Positions 27,945-36,264 of a DNA stretch of 64,000 nucleotides are shown in pieces. The notes beneath the pieces are model-generated. The model was given only the letters and a program-made list of their open reading frames with translations. It did not search any database and had not been told where the DNA came from. Made by a program: the position numbers and the translations under genes. The stretch comes from JACSRF01 sp963695505 (lineage in GTDB: Bacteria; Chloroflexota; Anaerolineae; Promineifilales; Promineifilaceae): assembly GCA_963695505.1 (NCBI GenBank), contig CAVOGX010000008.1, positions 69,592-133,591 on the forward strand, read 5' to 3'. Every line of letters starts with the position of its first letter. Position 1 is the first letter of the stretch.

Positions 27945-29240
27945 ATGTCCCAATCCCTCCTTTCCTCAATTGATCCCACGGCCGTTTTCCAGGCCGCCCA
28001 ACGCCTACAAGGCATCGCCAACATCACCCCCGTCCTCACCTCGCGTACGCTGAACGGCCGTACCGGCTGCCAGGTGTTCATGAAGTGCGAAAACTTCCAG
28101 CGCGTGGGCGCCTTCAAATTTCGCGGCGCATATAACGCCCTGAGCCAGCTCAGCGAGGACCAAAAAGCTGCTGGCGTCATCACCCACTCCAGCGGCAACC
28201 ACGCTCAGGGTCTTGCCCTGGCTGCACAACTGCTGGGTATCAAAGCCACCATCGTCATGCCTGAAGACGCCCCGCCCATCAAGCGCGCGGCCACCGCCGG
28301 TTATGGCGCAGACATCGTGCTCTGCGACGCCCTCGACCGCGACCAGGTCACGGCCGACCTCATTACCCAGCACGGATTCACCCTCATCCACCCCTACGAC
28401 AACCACAATATCATTGCCGGGCAGGGCACGGCCGCCTGGGAACTGTTTGATGAAGTAGGCGAACTGGATTTCCTTTTTGTGCCCGTGGGCGGCGGCGGGC
28501 TGATTAGCGGCAGCGCCCTGGCCGCGGCGGCTCAATCTCCACGCTGCCAAGTGGTGGGCGTAGAACCGGCCATGGCCGCCGACGCCGGCCGTTCCTGGCG
28601 CGAGGGGCAAATTTTCACCCTGGACCACGTGCCGTCCACCATCGCCGATGGCCTGCGCACCCGTTTCATCGGCCAGCGCAACCTGGCCATCATGCAGCAA
28701 TACGTGGCCGACATGACCACCGCCAGCGAGGAAGCGATTATGCACACGCTGGAATTTGTCTGGTCCCGGCTGAAAATCGTCATCGAACCCAGTTCGGCCG
28801 TGGCCCTGGCTCCCCTGTTTACCGGCAGCTATCCCTTGGAAGGGCAGCGCGTGGGCGTCATTTTTAGCGGCGGCAACGTGAATGTGGCCGCGTGCGGATT
28901 TTTGCGCCCCCCGGAAACCGCCCAGGCAAAACCCGCCAAACCAGAGAAATCGGCGCAGGCAGCGGTGGCTGCACCGGAACGGCCGCGCATTCTGGTGTGC
29001 GACGCCATTGACGAGTCCGGGTTGGAAATTTTGGCCGAAGTGGGTCACCTGGAGCTAAGTCCCGGCATCAGCCAGGAAGAGTTGCTGGGCAGCATTGGCG
29101 ATTACCAGGCATTGGTGGTGGGCCGCACCGGCACATTACCGGGCAAATGCTGGAATATGGCTTTAACCTGCGCGCAGTGGCCTGCGCCAGCTCGCACCTG
29201 GACCACATTGACGTCAGCACGGCCCGCGATGTGGGCATAG
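27945..29240 (+). CDS. PLP-dependent threonine/serine dehydratase-like domain fused to 2-hydroxyacid dehydrogenase N-terminus
   Basis: Residues 1-315 form a fold-type II PLP enzyme of the threonine dehydratase / serine racemase group: GAFKFRGAYNAL (Schiff-base Lys), HSSGNHAQGLALAA (substrate loop), VPVGGGGLISG (phosphate-binding glycine loop) and IFSGGNVN (pyridine-N region). A short Ala/Lys-rich linker follows. Then RPRILVCDAIDESGLEILAE..ISQEELLGSIGDYQALVVGRTG is the start of a SerA-like D-2-hydroxyacid dehydrogenase. The frame leaves the homology after LPGK. A single missing A in the AAA at 29145-29147 would rejoin it to 29147-30682, so the last ~32 residues are out of frame. The reaction of the PLP part is probably deamination or racemisation of a hydroxy-amino acid. 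Confidence 0.85.
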   Translation: MSQSLLSSIDPTAVFQAAQRLQGIANITPVLTSRTLNGRTGCQVFMKCENFQRVGAFKFRGAYNALSQLSEDQKAAGVITHSSGNHAQGLALAAQLLGIKATIVMPEDAPPIKRAATAGYGADIVLCDALDRDQVTADLITQHGFTLIHPYDNHNIIAGQGTAAWELFDEVGELDFLFVPVGGGGLISGSALAAAAQSPRCQVVGVEPAMAADAGRSWREGQIFTLDHVPSTIADGLRTRFIGQRNLAIMQQYVADMTTASEEAIMHTLEFVWSRLKIVIEPSSAVALAPLFTGSYPLEGQRVGVIFSGGNVNVAACGFLRPPETAQAKPAKPEKSAQAAVAAPERPRILVCDAIDESGLEILAEVGHLELSPGISQEELLGSIGDYQALVVGRTGTLPGKCWNMALTCAQWPAPARTWTTLTSARPAMWA

Positions 29241-30682
29241 ACGTATTCAACGCGCCGGGGGGCAACGCCGTAGCCATCGCTGAAAACACGATAGCGCACC
29301 TGCTGCAGATGGCAGCGCACTTTGGCGACGGCCGTTTTGCGGGTAAAACCTTGGGCCTAGTGGGCTTTGGCCACATTGGGCAGCAGGTGGCGCGCCGCGC
29401 CCAATCTTTTGACGTGCGCATCATCGCCAACCAGCCCCGCCTGACGCCAGAACTGGCCATGTCTGCCGGGGTGGAAGCGGCCGATCTGCACGACCTGCTG
29501 CGCCAGTCCGATTTTGTCAGCCTGCACGTCCCCTTCAAAAAAGAGACCGAGACGATGATTGGCGCGGCGGAGCTGGCGCTGATGCGTCCCACCGCCTGCC
29601 TCATCAATACCGGCCACACCGATTTGGTAGATGACGCTGCTCTGCTGGATGCCCTGGAAAACGGCCGTCTTGCCGGAGCTGTCCTCTCCGCTCTGCCGCC
29701 AAATCTCCAGGAAGCTGACGTGCCGCCGGAAACGGCGCGCCTGCGCCGCCACCCACGTGTAATCGTTTCGCCCCACGTCACCACCATTTTGGACCACCAC
29801 CAGCAAGATGTGGCCGTGCACGTGGCGCGCAAGCTGGCCGAACTGCTGAAAACGAAGCAGGCTAACGAATCGCTTTCCCTGGAGCTGGTTCCGGTAGAGC
29901 AGGTTATCCCCCACGAGCAAATTGACGACAAACGGGTGGCGCGGTTGATGAGCCGGCTGGAGGAAGACGGCCGTCTCGTCAATCCCCCGGTTACCATTTT
30001 CTGGAACGGGCGCTACATCGTGCTCGATGGCGCGACCCGTTCCACCGCCTTCAAGCGGCTGGGCTACCACTACGTCATCGTGCAGGTGGTGCGCCCGGAG
30101 CAGCAAGATTTCGAGCTGCACACCTGGTATCATGCCATTTCCAGCCCACAATCCTTTGCCGCCCTGCAAGAGCACCTGCGCTTGATTATGGGCCTCGTCC
30201 TGACGCCGCTGCCTACCGCGGCCATCCAAACCGCCTTCCAGCAGCCCCATGCCCTGTGTTACTTCCTGGAGCGCGACGGCAGCGCCACGCTGGCCCAGGC
30301 CGTCCCCGGCGCCGACCGCCTGGCAGTGATGAATGGGCTGGTGGCCGCCTACACTGCCTGGGGGGAGGTGGAGCGCACGCTGCTGACGGACCTTTCCCGC
30401 CTTCTGGCGCAGTTCCCGCAGATGACGGCCGTGGCCGTTTTCCCGCAGTTTAAGCCCGCTGACGTTTTTGACGCCGCCAGCCAGGGGGATCTGCTGCCCG
30501 CCGGGCTGACCCGCTTTGTCATTCCTGGCCGCATTTTGCGCCTCAACGCCGACCTGGAGCGGCTGAAGCGGGACGAACCGCTGCCCGCCAAGCGCGCCTG
30601 GTTCAACAGTTTTTTGGAAGAGAAGCTGGCCCGCAGCCGCCTACGTTACTATCAGGAACCGGTGATTTTGCTGGATGAGTAG
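29147..30682 (+). CDS. 2-hydroxyacid dehydrogenase-like domain fused to ParB/SerK-like domain
   Basis: Continuation of 27945-29240 after a one-base deletion, or a separate product reinitiated at the ATG at 29147. Residues 1-230 match the SerA-type dehydrogenase core (LEYGFNLRAVACASSHLDHIDV; NAD motif LGLVGFGHIGQQVARRA; SPHVT with the catalytic His). The usual substrate Arg in the INxxRG motif is replaced (LINTGHTDLVD), so activity may be altered. From about residue 245, ELVPVEQVIPHEQIDDKRVARLMSRLEEDGRLVNPPVTIFWNGRYIVLDGATRSTAFKRLGY is a ParB/Srx-type fold like SbnI and archaeal free-serine kinases (SerK). A further ~190 residues follow, as in SbnI-size proteins. The three-part architecture suggests a serine/phosphoserine-linked pathway. 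Confidence 0.8.
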   Translation: MLEYGFNLRAVACASSHLDHIDVSTARDVGIDVFNAPGGNAVAIAENTIAHLLQMAAHFGDGRFAGKTLGLVGFGHIGQQVARRAQSFDVRIIANQPRLTPELAMSAGVEAADLHDLLRQSDFVSLHVPFKKETETMIGAAELALMRPTACLINTGHTDLVDDAALLDALENGRLAGAVLSALPPNLQEADVPPETARLRRHPRVIVSPHVTTILDHHQQDVAVHVARKLAELLKTKQANESLSLELVPVEQVIPHEQIDDKRVARLMSRLEEDGRLVNPPVTIFWNGRYIVLDGATRSTAFKRLGYHYVIVQVVRPEQQDFELHTWYHAISSPQSFAALQEHLRLIMGLVLTPLPTAAIQTAFQQPHALCYFLERDGSATLAQAVPGADRLAVMNGLVAAYTAWGEVERTLLTDLSRLLAQFPQMTAVAVFPQFKPADVFDAASQGDLLPAGLTRFVIPGRILRLNADLERLKRDEPLPAKRAWFNSFLEEKLARSRLRYYQEPVILLDE

Positions 30683-30818
30683 CGCTGTAGCGGTGGCAAA
30701 TGCAAAATAAGTCAGGCAGAACGGCCGTTTTGCCCAGCCATTGACATCGAGACCAAGGTGGTACGGAGATATTATGATAACCCACTCAATTTTCATTGAT
30801 TGATAGGGAGTAGTAATA

Positions 30819-31235
30819 ATGGGAGCAGTTGTGATAGAAGAGAGGCCTACTGGATTGGTGGATAGAGGGTATCCAGTAAATGAAGCCACCGTGTATATAT
30901 ATTGTGATGTTTGCGGTACTTTCAACATCAAAACTTACATACCTTCCATAAAGCTCCTATTCATCACAGTAATCATTTCAGCGGGGGTATTTCTAGCTTT
31001 TGAAGATAGGCAATGGTTAATATGCTTGTTTCCGTTAGGCTTTCTTGTCTTATTTCTACCCTGGAGAGATATTTTGCTGAGATATAAGTGCCGGAAATGC
31101 GGAAATGTTCATATTAGCGATTGTAATTCGTTACATTATCCACCATACGATTTAACAATAATCGATGTTCCAGGCAAGTTGACTCAAAAGCGTTATGTTG
31201 ATACAGATGTTCCGCATTTCCAGCAATTTACTTAG
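30819..31235 (+). CDS. Small membrane protein with two CxxC zinc-ribbon halves
   Basis: A 138-residue protein of unknown family. An N-terminal YIYCDVCGTFNIK and a later YKCRKCGNVHISD flank two hydrophobic segments (LLFITVIISAGVFLAF and LICLFPLGFLVLFLPW). The two CxxC pairs could come together as one four-Cys zinc site on the cytosolic face of a hairpin-anchored protein. The base composition is more AT-rich than its neighbours and it carries no ACGGCCGT, so it may be acquired. Its stop codon (31233-31235) lies inside the 10-bp target duplication of the MITE that follows. Confidence 0.6.
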   Translation: MGAVVIEERPTGLVDRGYPVNEATVYIYCDVCGTFNIKTYIPSIKLLFITVIISAGVFLAFEDRQWLICLFPLGFLVLFLPWRDILLRYKCRKCGNVHISDCNSLHYPPYDLTIIDVPGKLTQKRYVDTDVPHFQQFT

Positions 31236-31440
31236 CAGCAATTCGAAATTTGACTTCAACCCGAGAATTGGAACAGACCGAGAAACTTTTTGGAGACAAA
31301 AAATGTGATCTGGTCCCTGATTTTTGCCAAATCATGACCGTAAAAGGGCCATATTTTAGGTATAATCGTTCGAAGTAACAAGAAAGTTGCCTGATTTATA
31401 CAGCCACTACCTCTGAATAATTCCATATTTCGAATTGCTG
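31236..31440. mobile_element. 205-bp MITE with 10-bp target duplication
   Basis: The ends are inverted repeats: CAGCAATTCGAAATTTG on the left and the complement of CAGCAATTCGAAATATG on the right. The element is flanked on both sides by ATTTACTTAG (31226-31235 and 31441-31450). It has no coding capacity. Its ends match 15 of 17 bases of the ends of the DDE insertion sequence at 31941 (CAGCAATTCTCAATTTG), which also makes a 9-bp duplication, so a relative of that transposase probably moved it. Confidence 0.85.
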
Positions 31441-31529
31441 ATTTACTTAGTTTTGCACTTTGAGTACACCGTAAATTAAATTTTCCAATAAAATCTTGCT
31501 CCAGATGGAGCGCACGCTAAGCTAGTGGC

Positions 31530-31742
31530 ATGAAAAAACAACATGTACAACTTAGCGAAGATGATCGAAAGCGATTGCAGTTTTTAACAAGCCAAGGCAA
31601 GCTCAGAGCCAGAGTTTATAAGCGAGCAACGGCTTTGCTAGAACTTGACCGTGGCAAAACCTTTACATCCGTCGCCGAAACAGTGGGAACAACCTACCAA
31701 ACAGTGTCCACTTGGGCGACAAAATATAAAGCAGCAACCTAA
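31530..31742 (+). pseudogene. IS630-family transposase, N-terminal HTH part
   Basis: It codes the helix-turn-helix DNA-binding region (LSEDDRKRLQFLTSQGKLRARVYKRATALLELDRGKTFTSVAETVGTTYQTVSTWATKYKAA). The last native codons are the two GCA at 31731-31736. From 31737 the sequence belongs to the inserted IS982-family element, which supplies the apparent Thr and stop. Coding resumes at 36753 (GLECLLDKPRSGRPIKFDG) in the same frame once the insert is removed. Confidence 0.88.
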
Positions 31743-31831
31743 TGTGCGACTTATTTTTGATTTGGACATTGGGTAAACTCCTTTTAGAATAGGGGTACTA
31801 ACCAACTATTCATTAACGAGGAGAATTCCCG

Positions 31832-31940
31832 ATGTCCAGAGACTATTTTATCATCATGGTGTACTGCTTGGTGTGCTGAACATTATCCAGTTGTTGTGGC
31901 TCAATATCCCATCCGCCGGCGCGGTTTTTCTCCTGCTTTG
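31832..31940 (+). pseudogene. IS982 transposase, N-terminal fragment
   Basis: The ATG at 31832 follows CGAGGAGAATTCCC, a strong ribosome binding site. MSRDYFIIMVYCLVC is read first, then a stop. A one-base shift gives EHYPVVVAQYPIRRRGFSPAL, which continues directly into TDEEVITLEICGEYFG at 34019 after removal of the inner insertion and one CCTGCTTTG. The gene thus carries both a frameshift and an insertion. Confidence 0.75.
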
Positions 31941-31949
31941 CAGCAATTC

Positions 31950-32936
31950 TCAATTTGAAATTAGGGCAGCAATGCCAGGTGGCATATCATCTTCATCAAG
32001 GGATTTAATCATAAACAACCAGAGGGCATCCCAGTCAGGGAAAGTATGATAGCGGCATAACGCCCGCAAGTCATTGAAAAAGATGACCCGCTTATGCAAT
32101 GCTTGCCGTAGGAATTGATAGAGGTCATCAACCAAATGCATCGCCGTGTGTAACAGAAAGGCGAGAAGATTGAGAACCAGAAAAACCTGAGCGAGGTAGC
32201 GTGACCCGTGACCAAAATTATGCTCAACATGGTAGCCTTTCTTTTTCAAAACATTGATACCCTCATTCTCAATCTTCCAACGCGTGCGACCAAAAGCACA
32301 AATGTCTTCAACCCGATTCGCCTGTAAATGGTGATTGGTGACCCAACTATTGTGATAGAGGATTTCGCCCGTGGTCTCATGACTGATTTGTAAATCACAC
32401 CAATTAACCAGCAAGGCATCATCACCAGCCCGTAAAGGAACCTGATTAACCCATTGCCAACGCCAGATTTCACCTTGTTTTCCATTCCAGCGCCGCTCCG
32501 AGCGTTCATGGGGCGTGAGCGCATCTAACCAACGATACAGTTCAACATGGGAATCCGGTTTGCAAACAAAGATGAAGTATTGCTGCTGGGCAATGACCGC
32601 TTCACAAAATGGCTGATTACTAAACAAATCATCGCCCAGATAGGTAATAGAGTGCGGCGTAAACAAATGTGACCATTTCTGCAACCATCGTTTACCGGCG
32701 TTGCGTTCACAATCTTGTTTCTCCGCCCCATCTTGCGGGGTAATCATTTCGGGGAAACAAGCCAAAACGTGTTCCACTCCTGGCTGGACCATCAAGGGCA
32801 ACAAAGTGGCATGATAGTAATGGGTCTTGCCGGTTCGGTCTTCGCCGCGTAGAACAACAGGTGCAGGAAATCTCTGTCGATGAATGATACACCATGCCAT
32901 CCAGAGCAATGAGGCGTGTATTGAGGCTCGTTTCAT
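31950..32936 (-). CDS. DDE transposase, C-terminal part (frameshifted copy)
   Basis: From RTGKTHYYHATLLPLM onward this is the catalytic part of the transposase that starts at 33285. TYLGDDLFSNQPF supplies the second Asp, and GRTRWKIENEGINVLKKKGYHVEHNFGHG supplies the Glu. The residues before RGEDRTG are out of frame. Compared with the second copy, one extra base near 32857 (CGGCGAAGAC against CGGCAAGAC, minus strand) splits the gene, so this copy is unlikely to be active. Its stop lies within the left inverted repeat. Confidence 0.75.
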   Translation of the reverse strand: MKRASIHASLLWMAWCIIHRQRFPAPVVLRGEDRTGKTHYYHATLLPLMVQPGVEHVLACFPEMITPQDGAEKQDCERNAGKRWLQKWSHLFTPHSITYLGDDLFSNQPFCEAVIAQQQYFIFVCKPDSHVELYRWLDALTPHERSERRWNGKQGEIWRWQWVNQVPLRAGDDALLVNWCDLQISHETTGEILYHNSWVTNHHLQANRVEDICAFGRTRWKIENEGINVLKKKGYHVEHNFGHGSRYLAQVFLVLNLLAFLLHTAMHLVDDLYQFLRQALHKRVIFFNDLRALCRYHTFPDWDALWLFMIKSLDEDDMPPGIAALISN

Positions 32937-33285
32937 ATACTTTTAGTCCGCCTAACCACGATAACTGTTGCCATATCCATTCATACTGTGGCGCGAATTC
33001 TGTTGGTTGAAGTGGGTCTAACAAATTGCGAATTTGATTATCCGAGGGAACCTCCTGCACCTCGAATAATGTTTGCAGGTTTTGTTTACCCCCTTTTTTT
33101 CCACTCAGCGCCTGATTATGGGCCAGAAATGATTGGGATTGCATAAAAAACATACTCATGGCGCTGTTGACAGCATCGGATAAGGCATACTTTGTATTGG
33201 GGCTTGGTTTACGGTGGTCTGGCAAGTCAATCCAGGCGGCTTGACATGCCTTGAAAAATGCTTGTAAGGGGAATCTCTTTACCAT
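32707..33285 (-). CDS. DDE transposase, N-terminal part (frameshifted copy)
   Basis: It begins MVKRFPLQAFFKACQAAWIDLPDHRKPSPNTKYALSDAV and includes the first catalytic Asp in TRLIALDGMVYHSSTEISC. After TCCSTR the frame is lost because of the extra base also noted for 31950-32936. The intact junction (TCCSTRQDRTGKTHYYHATLL) is preserved in the partial copy at 33227-33946. Confidence 0.75.
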   Translation of the reverse strand: MVKRFPLQAFFKACQAAWIDLPDHRKPSPNTKYALSDAVNSAMSMFFMQSQSFLAHNQALSGKKGGKQNLQTLFEVQEVPSDNQIRNLLDPLQPTEFAPQYEWIWQQLSWLGGLKVYETSLNTRLIALDGMVYHSSTEISCTCCSTRRRPNRQDPLLSCHFVALDGPARSGTRFGLFPRNDYPARWGGETRL

Positions 33286-33946
33286 AGGTCATAGTAATTG
33301 CCCTATTTGCCTTCTTTGTCAACCATTTCTCCAAATTGAGAATTGCTGATCGTTTACCGGCGTTGCGTTCACAATCTTGTTTCTCCGCCCCATCTTGCGG
33401 GGTAATCATTTCGGGGAAACAAGCCAAAACGTGTTCCACTCCTGGTTGGACCATCAAGGGCAACAAGGTGGCATGATAGTAATGGGTCTTGCCGGTTCGG
33501 TCTTGCCGCGTAGAACAACAGGTGCAGGAAATCTCTGTCGATGAATGATACACCATGCCATCCAGAGCAATGAGGCGTGTATTGAGGCTCGTTTCATATA
33601 CTTTTAGTCCGCCTAACCGAGATAGCTGTTGCCATATCCATTCATACTGTGGCGCGAATTCTGTTGGTTGAAGTGGGTCTAACAAATTGCGAATTTGATT
33701 ATCCGAGGGGATCTCCTGCACCTCGAATAATGTTTGCAGGTTTTGTTTACCCCCTTTTTTCCCACTCAGCGCCTGATTATGGGCCAGAAATGATTGGGAT
33801 TGCATAAAAAACATACTCATGGCGCTGTTGACAGCATCGGATAAGGCATACTTTGTATTGGGGCTTGGTTTACGGTGGTCTGGCAAGTCAATCCAGGCGG
33901 CTTGACATGCCTTGAAAAATGCTTGTAAGGGGAATCTCTTTACCAT
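33227..33946 (-). pseudogene. DDE transposase, truncated copy
   Basis: It is identical in plan to the N-terminal half of the full copy: MVKRFPLQ start, first catalytic Asp in LIALDG, and in-frame SCTCCSTRQDRTGKTHYYHATLLPLMVQPGVEHVLACFPEMITPQDGAEK. It is truncated after NAGKR, where the neighbouring copy's end is read through as SAILNLEKWLTKKANRAITM. The second Asp and the Glu of the catalytic triad are lost. Confidence 0.8.
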
Positions 33947-34009
33947 AGGTCATAGTAATTGCCCTATTTGCCTTCTTTGTCAACCATTTCTCCAAATTGA
34001 GAATTGCTG
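33349..34009 (-). mobile_element. Partial second copy of the same DDE insertion sequence
   Basis: This 661-bp stretch repeats 32687-33348 nearly base for base (one base shorter) and ends in the same inverted repeat (33993-34009). Its left ~745 bp are missing. The arrangement is one full copy plus one 5'-deleted copy in tandem, both in the same orientation. Confidence 0.88.
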
Positions 34010-34558
34010 CCTGCTTTGACCGATGAAGAGGTTATCACCCTTGAAATCTGCGGCGAGTATTTCGGTTTGTATCAGGATGAAGACATCTATGACTATTTTC
34101 ATGCCCACTACCACCATTTCTTTCCTCATCTGCGTGAAAGAACAATTTTTGTCCGGCAAGCCGCTAATCTATGGGCTATCAAAGCATTGATTCAACAACG
34201 ATTAACGCAGGTCAGCGGACAAGCGAATGACTGTGTGCAAATCATTGACACCTTACCGTTACCTGTCTGCACCTATACACGCAGTCAACGGGACCACTGT
34301 TTCCAAGGAGATGCCGATTATGGTTACTGTGCCGCCAAAGACCTGCACTACTATGGGTTCAAGTTAGGTCTCCGCATTTCACGAGTGGGTATGATTATTC
34401 ACTACCCTTTGTTGCCGGCTCGTCCTCACGACTGTCAACTCCTGGATGACTTGATTACCGGCTTTGAAGGTGTGATTCCGGCAGATAAAGGTTTTATTGA
34501 TAGCTGGCGTCAGCTTACTATCACGATGTCAAGTCCTTTTTGCATAGGCGATCAATAG
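34004..34558 (+). pseudogene. IS982 transposase, central fragment
   Basis: From 34019 (TDEEVITLEICGEYFGLYQDEDIYDYFHAHYHHFFPHLRERTIFVRQAANLWAIK..) this is the core of an IS982 transposase, with IIDTLPLPVC, YYGFKLGLRIS and PADKGFID near the end. Homology stops after about SWRQ (near 34515), where the IS110 element interrupts it. The remaining C-terminus is at about 36458-36729. The nominal start at 34004 lies in the inverted repeat of the DDE element. Confidence 0.85.
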
Positions 34559-34932
34559 ACAGGGGGCATGAATAGGCAAAAGCAAAAGCGCTGCTGTCAC
34601 AGGAAATCCGTATGAATTGGGCGATAACCAATCAGCCACAGCAACAGCCTAACCCAAAACCCAAGGCCACTGCCCAGGGGCAGGCGGGGCAGGGCAACCT
34701 ATCCTGGTATTCGAGTGTGCTGAGAGCAGGGACTCACCTTACGTTATCCAGGCAATCTGCACCAAAGTCCATCGGAAGGGGTTGGTTAAGCTGTAGCACG
34801 AGGGTCTGGTTAGCCTCATGGAGAAAAACAACCGACCCCAGACTCCGCCAAAGATTTGGGGCTCAAGATGAAGTTGTCGCTGACGGTCACGGCCGAACCT
34901 TTTACCCGCGACGCAGCCAAAATCTGCTTAAA
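34559..34932 (-). ncRNA. Candidate IS110 bridge-RNA / structured non-coding end
   Basis: This is a gene-free stretch directly after the IS110 transposase stop. It is rich in short complementary runs (for example CTGCCCAGGGGCAG around 34670) and no protein frame is supported. In IS1111-type members of the family the guide RNA lies downstream of the transposase, in IS110 proper upstream, so the alternative location is 36265-36457. I cannot identify target-binding loops by eye. Confidence 0.3.
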
Positions 34933-36264
34933 CTAAGTCATACTCTCACCTCGCAGAACAAGTGTATCAGCCCGTTGGTCACGGAGGGTGGCCCAGAGGA
35001 TACCCACGGCACGCCGGATAACAGCGACGCGGGCGACACCCACAGGCTTGGTTTGTTTGAGACGATGGTAATAGACCCGCAGGACCGGTTGATGCAAAAT
35101 CAGTCCATTGAGCAAGTCATTGAGGGCGCGGCGCAGGTAAATGTCACCGGTTTTAGTAACTGCTTTGCCTTTGCCCTGGCGCTGACGGACGCCGGAATCA
35201 TCCCGACCGCTCACCAGGCCGGAACGACGAAAGAGCTGGCCGGCATAGCGGTAATTGGCCGGGTCACCAGCCGCAGCGGCCAGACTGGCCACACGAATAG
35301 GCGGCAAGCCTTTGAACTGGGTCAGAAACTGGTACGGGGTATGGGCCAGTTTTTGTTGCAGTTGATGGTTATAGTGGTCAATACGGGCGGAGACCTGGTT
35401 CAGGGTCTGCAAATCGGTGGTCAGCAATTGGCGGCGGATGACTACCACCTCCGGGTCAGGCCAGAGCACTTTTTGGGCATAAGCGATGATGCGGGCAGCG
35501 GTGTGCGGCCCCATGCGGCAATCATGCTGATGGAAAAGGGTCACCAGGTTGGCTGGAGAGAGGGCGGCCAACTCTCTGGGGTCAGGGCAAATACGAACCA
35601 GGTTTTGCAGCGTCTGGCATTGCCAGAAATCAGTGGCAAACAGCGGCTCGTAGCGTTCATGGATGGCAACCTTGGTCAGAATCAAACCAGGGAAAATGCG
35701 GTCCAGATGGCCGATAACCCGATTTTTGTAGATGGTCTGGATTTTGAGTTCGCCCAGACGGGCGCGGTCCAACTGCTGCAACTGCAAGTAAATGCCCGTC
35801 GGCGGTCGGAAGGGAGAGCCTTCCCCCCGCCGCAGCAAGTCACCAATGGCGGCCACGTCAATCTCATCATCCTTTTCGTGGGCCATCATCTGCTGGCGGC
35901 GGTTTTCTTTGACCGCAAAACTATTCACAAGGGTGACCTTTTGACCCGTCTCTTGGATGTGACGGGCCAGATTCTCATAGTAATGGCCGGTGGGTTCCAT
36001 CCCCACCAGAACGACCTGAGCGGCGCTGTCGGCAATGGCCACCTCGACCGCCTGGCAAAATTGGTCAAACCCGGTGCGGAAGATGTCGATCTCGAAACTG
36101 GGGGTGACGATCTCCCCCAAGCCGTTGTGCAGCAGCACAACATGGAAATCTTTGCTAACATCTATCGAGACGCACAGGATTTGCTCCGGGCAGACGCCAC
36201 GGACCAGGTCGGCGAAGGCTTGTCCTTGCCGGCCGCGCAGGTGACGCCGTCGGTTTCGTTTCAT
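34933..36264 (-). CDS. IS110-family transposase (DEDD recombinase)
   Basis: 443 residues from the ATG at 36264, which has AGGAGG upstream; the longer frame to 36366 starts in non-coding sequence. The N-terminal RuvC-like domain carries the DEDD set: LCVSIDVSKDFHV, VVLVGMEPTGHYYENL and KDDEIDVAAIGDLLRRG. The C-terminal transposase_20 domain reads FKGLPPIRVASLAAAAGDPANYRYAGQLFRRSGLVSGRDDSG, with the expected catalytic Ser. It is complete and without frameshift, the only transposase in this cluster that looks intact. It belongs to the RNA-guided bridge recombinases. Confidence 0.9.
   Translation of the reverse strand: MKRNRRRHLRGRQGQAFADLVRGVCPEQILCVSIDVSKDFHVVLLHNGLGEIVTPSFEIDIFRTGFDQFCQAVEVAIADSAAQVVLVGMEPTGHYYENLARHIQETGQKVTLVNSFAVKENRRQQMMAHEKDDEIDVAAIGDLLRRGEGSPFRPPTGIYLQLQQLDRARLGELKIQTIYKNRVIGHLDRIFPGLILTKVAIHERYEPLFATDFWQCQTLQNLVRICPDPRELAALSPANLVTLFHQHDCRMGPHTAARIIAYAQKVLWPDPEVVVIRRQLLTTDLQTLNQVSARIDHYNHQLQQKLAHTPYQFLTQFKGLPPIRVASLAAAAGDPANYRYAGQLFRRSGLVSGRDDSGVRQRQGKGKAVTKTGDIYLRRALNDLLNGLILHQPVLRVYYHRLKQTKPVGVARVAVIRRAVGILWATLRDQRADTLVLRGESMT

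Larger units (their letters stand above)
31941..33348 (-). mobile_element. DDE insertion sequence, full-length copy (1.4 kb)
   Basis: Perfect 17-bp inverted ends CAGCAATTCTCAATTTG lie at 31941-31957 and 33332-33348. It is immediately followed by a partial second copy (33349-34009). The 9-bp target duplication CCTGCTTTG flanks the pair as a whole (31932-31940 and 34010-34018), not each copy. The transposase family is IS4-like or unclassified (ISNCY-type); I cannot place it more precisely. Confidence 0.85.

Noticed and set aside
28005..30250. Three long minus-strand open frames opposite the PLP/2HADH/ParB gene
   Set aside because: These are high-GC shadow frames. The plus strand carries all conserved motifs, and the minus translations are His/Gly- or Arg/Ser-rich without domains.
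31236..31440. A CRISPR repeat or riboswitch after the zinc-ribbon gene
   Set aside because: Only one pair of inverted ends plus flanking direct repeats is present, which is explained fully by a MITE insertion.
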